From: Antedon mediterranea
Lineage: Eukaryota > Echinodermata > Crinoidea > Comatulida > Antedonidae
Direction of reading: 5' to 3'
DNA length: 64,000 bases
Assembly: GCF_964355755.1 (NCBI RefSeq)
Contig: NC_092672.1
Coordinates: forward strand, 11,774,501-11,838,500
Made by a program: the position numbers and the translations under genes. Of the stretch, positions 24,311 through 33,480 are shown in pieces (position 1 is the stretch's first letter; each line of letters opens with the position of its first letter). The notes beneath the pieces were generated by a model, which was not told the origin of the DNA, searched no databases, and worked only from the letters and a program-made list of their open reading frames with translations.

Positions 24311-25435
24311 ATAATGGAATTGAATTGATTTTCCATTACCATGTTTCAGATATGGTTTTTATTCAATTCCACGCTTTTATTTATATCATAGTAGCCTTAA
24401 CTTATTACAAGCAGACTGATTAATGAAAGAAGCGTACGACAACGCTCGCGTATTATCTACATCCATTGTGTCCGGGACCGCCAATGCAGTTATAAATAAA
24501 ATAATTTAATATTTCTAAACGTATAATTCGTATACAGCCACTTATAATGTGACCACTTTATAAAAGTAAATCCCCGACAATCAGATATTACGTCTGGTAT
24601 CCATATCAACCATTTGTACTGCTTACATAGCATCGGGTCATCGGTTTTTGGCAGATGACAAGATAGGTAGACATAGCATCGGACTTCAATACAAAACAAT
24701 CCGATCAATCAAACGGACAATGATGATGTTTACCCGCTCATGAAAGTTAATTAATTAAAATAATCAAATCAACGCGAATGATAATAATTTAATTTAAAGG
24801 AATTTAGAAAGATGTCTCGTTTAACCATAACAGTTTACTTGAGATGTCTTTATGGCTACGGTATTGATCGTTAGGGCTGGTTTATGACGAAAGCCCAAAA
24901 TAGTTAAATAATACATTAAAGGCCAATTAACACAGGCGAGCGGTAAGCTGTAAGCTGAAAAAAATTTATTTCTTACTATTTGCACAAAACGCGGAGCAGA
25001 CGAGTGATTGAGCGAAAACCCACATCTCAGGATAGATACAAATCCTACGTCGGACAAGCTACGTGGTTATCGGCTCACCGTTACACAGATCGGCCGTTAC
25101 CGCTACGCTCATCTGTGCAAATTGGTCATTTAAGGCTGGTTTATAGTTAGGCCTAGTAATAATAAATAGTTAAATAATACTTTTATAGTATAGAAAACCA
25201 AAATAAAAAAAGTGTTCATAGACAATTTTCTCAGATAAAATATAAATACTATTTTACAATCAAATCAAATGACGTCGTGAAAAAAACAATTAAAATTCAT
25301 AGGATATAACGAAATTTTGCTATTGATCTTTTTTTCTCGCTTTCGTGAGATTCACTCACCTTAATTTCATATTTTTGTTTCATGCTTATTTTGAATTATT
25401 TTTTTTGTAATCAATCAGTTCTTGTTTTGTTTTTG
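24311..25435. other. Non-coding stretch without recognised genes
   Basis: No gene or clear repeat is supported. Open frames at 24490-24708 and 24821-25057 on the minus strand look like chance. Confidence 0.35.
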
Positions 25436-25644
25436 CATATACAGGCAGCAGATATTAATTCTGAACCGCCACCGCTTGATATTCTGAAGATTAATTATAT
25501 AATATACATATATTTCTTTATAAAAAAAAACTTTTATATAATAGGTTTCCCATTTGTCTTACAGATGTAGATTATAAGTTAGCGTCAGAGACAGAATTGC
25601 CCAAGAATAAAATGTTCTTATTCATCTTTTCCTCTGTGTATAGA

Positions 25645-25900
25645 TCTATGAGTGGAGTGTGGCTTGGTGGATATGATGCTTGGCTACAACTCCAAGGTTC
25701 AAGTCCCGTCACATTTTTTCTAAGCCCAACATTACAACTCCACTCCCAAATACTTGTAATAAGACTTTGTTTATGTAGAGCATCTTGTGTATATGTTTGT
25801 CTTTAATGTTGGATGGATCACCCTCATTGTCCTGGGTTCAAGTCCTTCTGTGTATGGATATGTGGCTTGGTGGTTATGATGCTTGACTACCCTCATTAAA
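25645..25900 (+). mobile_element. Dimeric tRNA-derived repeat
   Basis: GTGGCTTGGTGGATATGATG (A-box region) is followed about 15 bases later by AAGGTTCAAGTCCCGTCAC (B-box region), the spacing of a tRNA-like RNA polymerase III promoter. A second set (GGGTTCAAGTCCTTCTGTG, then GTGGCTTGGTGGTTATGATG) lies at 25831-25890. It is not a functional tRNA gene because the acceptor arms do not pair. It appears inserted into the older SINE described at 25436-26110. Confidence 0.55.
25755..25806 (+). mobile_element. Short piece of LINE 3' UTR family
   Basis: TAATAAGACTTTGTTTATGT, AGAGCATCTTGTG and TATATGTTTGTCTT match the minus strand of 11790-11840 almost exactly. The tRNA-derived repeat around it probably carries a LINE-derived tail, the usual arrangement by which SINEs borrow a LINE's machinery. 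Confidence 0.6.
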
Positions 25901-26227
25901 CAGGGTCAAAACAAAATAAAGGTATAATTTACAGCCACAAACAGGAAACGCTCACGTAATAATGGTAATAGTAATATACTGGTGGGCACGAGGGAATCTG
26001 TGATAATGAGAAACAGTCTCCCAGGCAAGCTTCGAATCCAAAACCTTCTGATTGATATGCAGACAACCTACCGCTAACGTCAACGTCGATTGGATAGTGA
26101 CTCTTAAATACCTTATAATACACACATTCATTCGTCGTCATTCGTTACCACCCAATTAGACAGGCCTTTATGTCGTGTTCTTTTGTGAGTTCAAAATTCT
26201 GAGTTTTTAAGATGGAGAGAATAGAGT

Positions 26228-26793
26228 GTCTGGTGCAATCCTTCCAATATTAAAAAACTTCAAACTCTTCAAAAAAGGCAATCAGGGTTATATCTGGCGC
26301 CTTACTCCTGTCTCATTCATCTCATATTTTTTCTTAGCTTCATTTTCTCAAAGTCCTTGATATCAATCTAACCCAACAAAGTTCTTTCATCTTTTCTTCT
26401 ATTAATTCTAACCTTCCTAAACATCTTTGTTCCATGTTCAATCCTAATTCTGTAATTCGTTATCATCATACCCATATTAGTTTAAAATTGCATATTCCAA
26501 CCCATAAAACCAACCACTTTCAACACAACATTAGGTATTCCAGACCCACTTTTTGGAACGATCTGCCACTCCCTATCTTAAACCCTGTTTCCAGTAAATC
26601 ATTGTTATCTAAACTTAAAAAGTCACCTTATTTCCAAATATTAACTATTCTTTGGTCAATTGTTTATTTATTTATTTATTATTATTTTTTAATTGTCTGT
26701 GTAAGTAATAAGAACGCCCTCCACAAGATGTGTTTTTCATCTTTATGGGCGTGTACCCTCTTCTTTCTAAAATCGTTTATATATATTGTATGA
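26228..26793 (+). pseudogene. Decayed LINE reverse transcriptase, C-terminal end
   Basis: Translation gives a typical non-LTR retrotransposon ORF2 C-terminus: VWCNPSNIKKLQTLQK in one frame; after a shift at the A-run 26271-26276, KAIRVISGALLLSHSSHIF; then an in-frame TAG at 26335-26337; then FLKVLDIN, NIRYSRPTFWNDLPLPI and SLLSKLKKS. The [FW]xx[FW]N[DS]LP block and the AIR[VI]I block are recognised in Jockey/CR1-like LINEs. The catalytic YxDD region, endonuclease and 5' end are absent. One frameshift and one stop make it non-functional. 26640-26800 is probably its 3' UTR. Confidence 0.75.
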
Positions 26794-26820
26794 TTTTGTT
26801 GTTTGTTTTATCTTTATACT

Positions 26821-27112
26821 GGGTGACCTCTTCAGTCAAAGACTGATCTCCCAGAGGGCCCAGTTGGTGATCAGTGGCTGTGATGTACTAATACACCCGG
26901 GTAACCCCCTACTCATCTCGAAAGATGTACTAGGTTCTTTAAAGTGCACACGAGCTAGATGTGTACACTGGATTTATACACTGGTTTATAGTCCTTATCC
27001 GAGAAGACTCGTTCTACCACCAGAACCATGGAGCGAGTGAGCCTCGAACCCCTGCCGATGTTATGGCTACGTGATTACGGTTCCACTGTCTTAACCGCTC
27101 GGCCACTCACTC
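26821..27112 (-). mobile_element. SINE with tRNA-Leu/Ser-like head and conserved central block
   Basis: On the minus strand from 27112, GAGTGGCCGAGCGGTTAAGA is an A-box of Leu/Ser type. GCAGGGGTTCGAGGCTCAC (B-box) follows after a long variable region. The body contains GTCTTCTCGGATAAGGACTA, which recurs in copies at 13649-13722 and 53400-53610. Conserved central blocks of this type occur in wide-ranging SINE superfamilies; assigning a named one would need a search. The 84-codon + frame over 26786-27040 is an artefact of the element. Confidence 0.7.
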
Positions 27113-30100
27113 ACTATACGAAAGGAGTAAATAAATGTTGCTTTAAATTGAAAAAGAATTGAATTTGGACCTATAGAATTGTAAAATTAAGTTCTTAATT
27201 TTACCTATAGTGTTTGCTAAACGTCAATCACATTCCCAATTATTCCCATTCTACTATAGTATTATAACATGATGATGGGCAGTGAATATAATGAACATGA
27301 CTATTAGTTATAGAGACTAGTAGTGTGAGATACTGTGTAGGCCCAGGCATACTAACCTTATTTTAGTTTATGTATATGGGAAGAATGTACGGTATGTGTG
27401 ACGCAATCATACAAAAGATAAAAAAAATGTAATACACAGTCTGTTTGCCTATTTTTTTAAAAGTGAATATTTTAAATTACACACCTGATTGTATTCTTAT
27501 AATTTGATTGGTTACTACGTATCACGTGCCGTTCTTTCAACTTATGAAATATGCTTACCATTCAACAGTCAATATTTGTATAATACACTGAAAATACATA
27601 GAATGAAATGTTCTTACTCAGTTAAATGATATTTAATAATTATAAGTAAAAGAAATGATACAAACCTATCCCACTATACTAATAATTGTAATCACTAATA
27701 TAACGTTCAAGCATTAATTTAAGTTCCAGCTCTGCATAATGCCTATTGGGTGCATGTAGGTAAGATAAAACAAGGTTTGATCAGAAATTTTAAAGGTTTA
27801 TCTCACGATTTCCATTAGTGGTTAAATCCATAAGTACTCGTAAAATACGTGATGCGATATCACAGTAAGTAATAGTCAGAAGTATGTATTTGCATGTTTT
27901 ATCAATTGGAAGTTAATAACAAATTGACGTGATTTTAAGGTGTTGATCGAGTACTCTCAGCTGCCATGGTAACGCAGCTTAGCATACGACTTGGTTCATT
28001 TATAGGTGTTTAATTTTCAAATGTAATTAAAATCTACAAATTATTTTAGCAATTCGTTCATAAATCCTGAAAATCTGAATTGTGTTTTGGATTATGTAGG
28101 TTATAATATTTTTTATAATGGAATTCACCATTTTACGGTAGGTAGGCCAATATGCACTTTTGTGTTGGTTTACAGCAATCATTTTGAACTTAAAGCGTAT
28201 TGTTTCGGTTGGAGAATATCTCATTGTGAGTAGGCCTAAAGTGTAGTGGAGAAAATACTCGATAATATTGTGGATTAATATGTATGTGATAACAAACAAT
28301 TCTTTACAAATATGTACATTACTACTATACACTATTGATGGACGCTTACTTCTTATAGCTTCACTGTGCTTTATAACCGACATGACCCATACTTTTCCAT
28401 CTGTACATTTGAAAGTAGGCCTAACATTAGGTATTGGCTCATTTAACATTATGGTAATAATGAACTGATTCGAGTTATAAAAACACCGAAACAACTATAT
28501 TATGCTGACATTTCATCGGCTTTTTAATTTGTTGCATATTTAAGGAAAGTGTGTTGTGTAAAAAGTTGGCTAGAATTAGTTTGTTCACACAAGTTGAATA
28601 TACAGTAATTGTACGGTGATGTAATGTGAAATAAAAGTCACACGAATAAATCACGAAACTTATACTGACGAACTCAGAATTATTCGTTAATAAAAGATAG
28701 GTTTACTGTAGAAACGATGGAAGTCGGTCGATTATCTCAAAAGGCATGAGCGATAAAATATTATATTGATCGAATTAATCCATTGAGACAATCCACAGTG
28801 CGAGTTTGCCAATTTATTTTTACTTTCTCGTGCAATGCTATCTATATGTATCGGCAACTTTGATATCAATGATAGAATTATGATGCATTTACACGATAAA
28901 ATTGCCATCCATGCACCGCTGGTACATGTATACGTCCGCATCATATATGTAACAAAGACACGAGAAGACAACTACCATTTCAATAGTGATTCTGTAAACT
29001 ATAATTAGCATTGAAACAAAATTGCGAAAATACCAATATTTTTATTACTTAACAAAAAGCGACTCATTATGGAATACATTACAGGAGATTAACATCACAC
29101 GGCCTCTTGGATGGATAGACGCAGTGGTTATATCACTTTTAGGTCACAGTACTCATGTCAAATCAAAAGTCAAAATGTGATATTTTTTTAAAGCAAAATT
29201 TAATACATACTATTTTTATGAGGAAAGAACTGTAAAAGAAATTTAACAATATCTGACATCTCTACTAATGCGAGATGCTGATATCATCAGTCAAGTGAAG
29301 TGGCCGATTGGGGTCCGGGGTGCCAAATACAATGCAAGCCATAATATCGCTACACGTTTAAGATTATTGGATCTTGACTTCATACTGGATCTCCAGTTTA
29401 CACACCTTGACTCACTAACAAACACAGTGAATCTTTCGGAAGAGTAAATGATTACACAGTGTACTGGTCTATCTCATCTTTTGTCGTTCATGGTAAACGC
29501 TTTAAATATGGCTGCCATTTTGTTGTTTCAAATATGAGGATGAACTAAACTAAGTGGTAGGTGTATTTGTCAGTAAAAACTGACTTGACGATACCCGTAC
29601 GGTATGATGTCTAGATAGAATCAACTGCGGGTCTGTTTCATGTCAATCGGTGGCAAAAGGCCAATTCATAACACGCGAATGTCATTATGTTATTTGATTG
29701 GAGAAGATCGATTCGACGAAGAATTATGTTATTTTCATCCCAGATGTACGCAGTATCAGTAAGCTTTGTGGTAAAATATATGTGTACACAGAAACCATGT
29801 TGAGAATATTTCTCTTAACAGAAGATAAATGATTACGGTACGGTATGTAAATCCTAGAAGTCAAATTATATCAGTTCTAGCCCGAATCCAATTATAAAAC
29901 GAGATAGATTGATCAATGCTTAAATACTATAATGTGCTCGGTTGTTTATGCAATCTATCTTGGGAATTTCTTTAGTTAATTAAGCATTGATACTACAATT
30001 TATCAGATATACTGATCGTTCTGTACGACTGGGAAATATGGCAAAACACTGTTACAGCACGGAGTTTAACAATTATGGCGTTTAACGATGATATTAAAAC

Positions 30101-30521
30101 CGGTCTATACGAAGATAGTGATGAATAATAATGAGCTCTGTGTGATGAACAAAAGATCTATAATGCTGAGTGTAATTGCCACTTGTTTCATGCAATTATG
30201 ATAACCGACTTGCATTGTTGATATCTAAGAAGGCTAATGGAATAATTGCCTGCACATCGAATTTCTTTTAAGGAGCTATACTTCGTTTTTCCTAGTTTGC
30301 GTAGGCCTAATCGTCTAAAAAACATTTGAGTTTTAAATATTTTTGAACAAAAATTAATCTAATTAACTTAGATTTTAAAATAATATAATATTCGTAATTG
30401 CCAGCAACACCAATTAGGTTGTATAACTGTACGGCAGTTAAATATTTCTTTGGGAATGTTTTTAGTGATTAATGTAATACTATGTCTCTAGATGAGAACA
30501 GTACAAGAATCATAAGTATAA
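27113..30521. other. Non-coding stretch without recognised genes
   Basis: AT-rich sequence. The longest open frame is 155 codons on the minus strand (28027-28494) without a recognisable domain. Near 29470-29660 the composition is more balanced (CGATACCCGTACGG, TGTTTCATGTCAATCGGTGG), and the latter word recurs near 9425, hinting at a diverged dispersed repeat. Confidence 0.35.
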
Positions 30522-30682
30522 AGCTTTGTCTACACTATCAAACTTTATGTGTCAAAAAAATGTGATGTGCCCATATATGGACATGATGATGTCATATCAC
30601 TACCATATTTAAGCATAGCACTACCATATATAGGCACATCAAACTTTTTTGACACATAAAGTTTGATAGTGTAGACAAGGCT
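30522..30682. mobile_element. Hairpin MITE with TAA target duplication, copy 1
   Basis: The arms AGCTTTGTCTACACTATCAA and ACTTTATGTGTCAAAAAA read almost perfectly as the reverse complement of the right end. TAA flanks both sides (30519-30521 and 30683-30685). A 3-bp TAA/TWA duplication fits the PIF/Harbinger superfamily. The interior has mirrored CCATATATGG-like words and no coding potential. A second copy with the same TAA duplication is at 37285-37436. Confidence 0.8.
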
Positions 30683-30734
30683 TAACAGCAATTGCATAAC
30701 AATAGCAGAACTGTTGAATACCATCCTGAGATGA

Positions 30735-30875
30735 GATCTTTTATTTTAGTACAGTTTATTTATTATTATTATTATTTATTTATCCGTTTTTTTTTATTTT
30801 TTACTGTTAATTTATACGTAAGTTTACTGTCTATGGACCAGAGATTCCAAAAAAAAAGATTGAATGAATGAAAAC
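30735..30875 (+). mobile_element. LINE 3' end with (TGAA)n tail
   Basis: TTTACTGTCTATGGACCAGAG and ATTCCAAAAAAAAAGATTG lead into TGAATGAATGAA, the usual form of a LINE 3' UTR ending in short tandem repeats. A (TTA)n run at 30759-30775 lies inside. No coding remains. Confidence 0.5.
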
Positions 30876-31531
30876 AAACCCAACGGAATACTAAGGTAAG
30901 TTAATGACTGTAGGCTATATGTCCAGCATATCACATATTCATAATAACGATGTGATTTTGTATCAGTTACCGGTAGTCAATCGGATCCAAAGCTATAACA
31001 TTCATAGTAGCACCCGAAATAATAGTTCGGATAGTAATATCGGTTATTGGCGTACACGTTTACGTAAATGAATTTACGAGATTTATCTTGGAATAATGGA
31101 TTTACATAATAACATTAACTTGCTGTGTTCATAGTGACAGAAATGATACAAGCTTAAAAAGATAAATACATTGTTCAGTGGACCATACTTATTTATAAGT
31201 AGATTATGTTATAGAAGCTCAACTTAATCGGTTAACAGCTTCGTCGGAGTATAAGTAGTCCATATTTTTAATCATCGTTACTATTATTCATTATAATAAT
31301 GAAATCAATATTGCAGATTTATAATCAGATTTTAGAATTTGATTCACGATAGTTTCGAGACGTAATATAAAAGCATAATTAGTGAGACATATGTCAGCAG
31401 GGAAATTACGAGTCTGTTACTACTTGGTGTTTTTCTTCCTTTCTTTTTCGTGTAATGAATGCAGTCGAACTTTTGTATTTAAGTTTATTTAAGCCTGCGT
31501 TCGTATCATTACTTTCCTTATGCAATAGGAT

Positions 31532-31685
31532 AGGTTAGTGTTGCCAGAAAGCTCTGCTAACTTTTCTGACTGTTTTAGTTTATCATTTTGATTTAGCTTT
31601 TCGCTTTTTTTGTATCTCCCTTGAGATCCAGTCAGTGATACCCATAACATTGTTATTATTTTTTTTCAGTAGTTTGCCTTTGGAT
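31532..31685 (+). mobile_element. Penelope-like element terminal repeat, left arm
   Basis: This roughly 155-bp arm is the inverted counterpart of 32087-32241 (shared words AAAGCTCTGCTAACTTTTCTG, TTTTGATTTAGCTTTTCGCT, TTGAGATCCAG and GTTTGCCTTTGGAT). It keeps GTTGCCAGAAAGCTC, but the CTGATGA block of the other arm is missing here, so its ribozyme core is broken. Confidence 0.65.
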
Positions 31686-31703
31686 ATATACATATTGAGT
31701 TGA

Positions 31704-31707
<4 letters not shown>

Positions 31708-31763
<56 letters not shown>

Positions 31764-31985
31764 AAATCAGGCAAAGAACAGTAATTCTAAACCGTCCGGT
31801 GATATACTGAAATTTAATTAATTAATTTGAAACGATAAAGATGAGGAAATCTGTGAGAATGAGAAAAAGTCGCCCCAACCGAGACTCGAACTCGGATCGT
31901 CTGCTTGATATGCAGTTGCACTAACCATTAGACCACTCGGGCTTTCATGGTAGTGGTCAAACTCGATTGGATAGCGACTCTTTAA
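31708..31985 (-). mobile_element. tRNA-derived SINE with (TA)n tail, most complete copy
   Basis: The minus-strand order is CGATTGGATAGC leader region, tRNA-like head GAGTGGTCTAATGGTTAGTG (A-box) to CCGAGTTCGAGTCTCGG (B-box within a good T-arm stem), body, and a (TA)n tail at 31709-31760. The head can fold as a tRNA: a CTGC/GCAG anticodon stem encloses a 7-base loop with ATC at the anticodon position, and the acceptor strands pair imperfectly. It is therefore a tRNA pseudogene head, not a working tRNA. The copy lies between the two inverted Penelope-like arms. Confidence 0.82.
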
Positions 31986-32086
31986 CATTCTCGGCGTGGT
32001 ACGGCGGAACAGCACTAGTCCTCAGTTGTACGCACGCGCAACAGAGATCAAATTGATACGCACTCGTATATGCGCGTATATATATA

Positions 32087-32241
32087 AATCCAAAGGCAAA
32101 TTACTGAAAAAAATGCTGTGGGTATCAGTGGCTGGATCTCAATGGAGATACAAAAATAAAAGCGAAAAGCTAAATCAAAACGATAAAGTAAACAGCCAGA
32201 AAAGTTAGCAGAGCTTTCGGGCAACACTAGCCCTTCATCAG
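32087..32241 (-). mobile_element. Penelope-like element terminal repeat, right arm
   Basis: Inverted match of 31532-31685 at high identity. On the minus strand it starts CTGATGAAGGGC and continues GCCCGAAAGCTCTGCTAAC. Terminal repeats with hammerhead motifs are characteristic of Penelope-like retroelements. No reverse transcriptase or GIY-YIG endonuclease coding was found nearby, so this is a non-autonomous or truncated remnant. TA-rich DNA (32242-32256) abuts the outer end. Confidence 0.65.
32204..32241 (-). ncRNA. Hammerhead-ribozyme-like core (type I, Penelope-associated)
   Basis: Minus-strand order: CTGATGA, stem II GGGC/GCCC closing a TAGTGTT loop, GAAA, then a minimal stem III (AGC/GCT around TCT) and the putative cleavage nucleotide in CTA. 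CUGAUGA and GAAA are the invariant catalytic boxes of hammerhead ribozymes, and the short stem III is as described for Penelope-like elements. I could not see a convincing stem I because the 5' side runs into a TA repeat, so self-cleavage of this copy is doubtful. Confidence 0.55.
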
Positions 32242-33480
32242 TATATATATATATACGCGCATTATGTAGTAACAGAGAAGATGTTTACATTATCCATGAT
32301 TGAAGAATGTCAATGAATGAAATAAAATAAAAATGATAATGGATATAACAAAAAGTAAATACATTTAAACAAATATGAGTTTTAAATATTTCTAATACTT
32401 TAATATTCCGAGCAATGGTATGCCTAATGATCATTCGAATTTTCGGAAGAAAAAAACCACTAACACTGAGAAAGTTATTTGTGATGCAATACGTTGATTG
32501 GTTGTTTGCTTCTAATAATTATCGGTTTGACGAATCAGAAGACACGTTTCAGCTGCACAACACTTTGTCGTTAGACGTCTTTTAGATTACTTATGTGTGA
32601 TCGTTGAAACCCTAGGTTGTTTATTTTCATCGTTAACAGACGATAGGCGGCAGGTCTCGCTGCATTTTTAGAGTGACAGCGTTCGTTAACGCCGAACGGT
32701 TTTATTTAGAGCGGTGGAACAAGCTTATGTTATTATCGTATGTAGTTTGAATTGCGTAGGCCTACACCCAGTTATTATCTTCACGTTAACAGATAGTTCA
32801 CTTGTTATTTGCATTTTATAAGGATTTAAGCTTTGTTTCTTTTCATAACCTGCTGAATTGTGGATATTATCCTTGTTGATGTATTTGGTAAAGGAGCAGT
32901 ATTGTTAACGTGATTTAAATAATGTGGTTCAACATAATTCTTGCATTGATTATATTAACTATCAATAACGATATTTTGAACACTCGTTAAAACTATTCTA
33001 ACAACACCGTGTTTTATAAAAAAGGTATAGGCGTGTATAATTTTCAGTATTGTATATAACTTTGTTACAACAAAAAGGAACTTTAATAATTTGGTCAATA
33101 TTTTTGTTAAACATTTTATATACGATTCATTACGTATTACGATTGTGGACTGGTTGTGTTAAGTCAACATGCTGTAATGTTTCATCAGTGTACAATGCTT
33201 GACGCAATGAAATGTAGATCTATCTTTCTCCAGCAACTTTCTAATTAAAGGTAAAAATGAGACGGATCTTGTTGTCACTCTACAGGTAATCCTAGCTTTA
33301 CCATTAACTCTTCTTTTGCCGATTGCACGATTAATCATTAAGACGACCAATTTATCATCTCATGTTTTTGTGTGAAGAACCTTTAGAAAGCTGCAGTTTA
33401 ATATAATGCATGTGAACGTATAATCATTCAAATAGCAACATCTACAAATCTGCTAGAACTTTTCAAACATTATAATAAAA
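32242..33480. other. Upstream region of gene 2
   Basis: No coding exon is recognised. The 5' UTR of gene 2 probably lies in the last few hundred bases. CCTTTAG near 33379-33385 and the CTGCAG shortly after could be 3' splice sites, but neither has a strong polypyrimidine tract like gene 1's. An in-frame TAG at 33454-33456 closes the reading frame before the chosen ATG. Confidence 0.3.

Larger units (their letters stand above)
25436..26110 (-). mobile_element. (TA)-tail SINE copy split by a later insertion
   Basis: 25436-25505 matches the 3' body of the SINE at 6.7 and 31.7 kb (GATATTAATTCTGAACCGCC, GATATTCTGAA). 25985-26110 matches its tRNA-like head (GGAATCTGTGATAATGAGAA, then TTGATATGCAG and CGATTGGATAGTGACTCTT). 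About 480 bases of unrelated sequence (25506-25984) lie between, including another tRNA-derived repeat. The simplest history is insertion into an older SINE. The copy is the most diverged of the three. Confidence 0.6.

Noticed and set aside
26786-27040. 84-codon plus-strand frame
   Set aside because: It lies inside the tRNA-Leu-like SINE, on the strand opposite its promoter, and is broken in the other copies.
28027-28494. 155-codon open frame on the minus strand
   Set aside because: It is the longest frame outside the two receptors, but I see no domain, signal peptide or flanking splice sites. In DNA this AT-rich a frame of this size is only marginally unusual over both strands of 64 kb. Not annotated without transcript or homology support.
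31835-31950. Possible functional tRNA gene
   Set aside because: The head has good T-arm and anticodon-stem pairing, but the acceptor stem is imperfect and the sequence continues into a SINE body with copies elsewhere.
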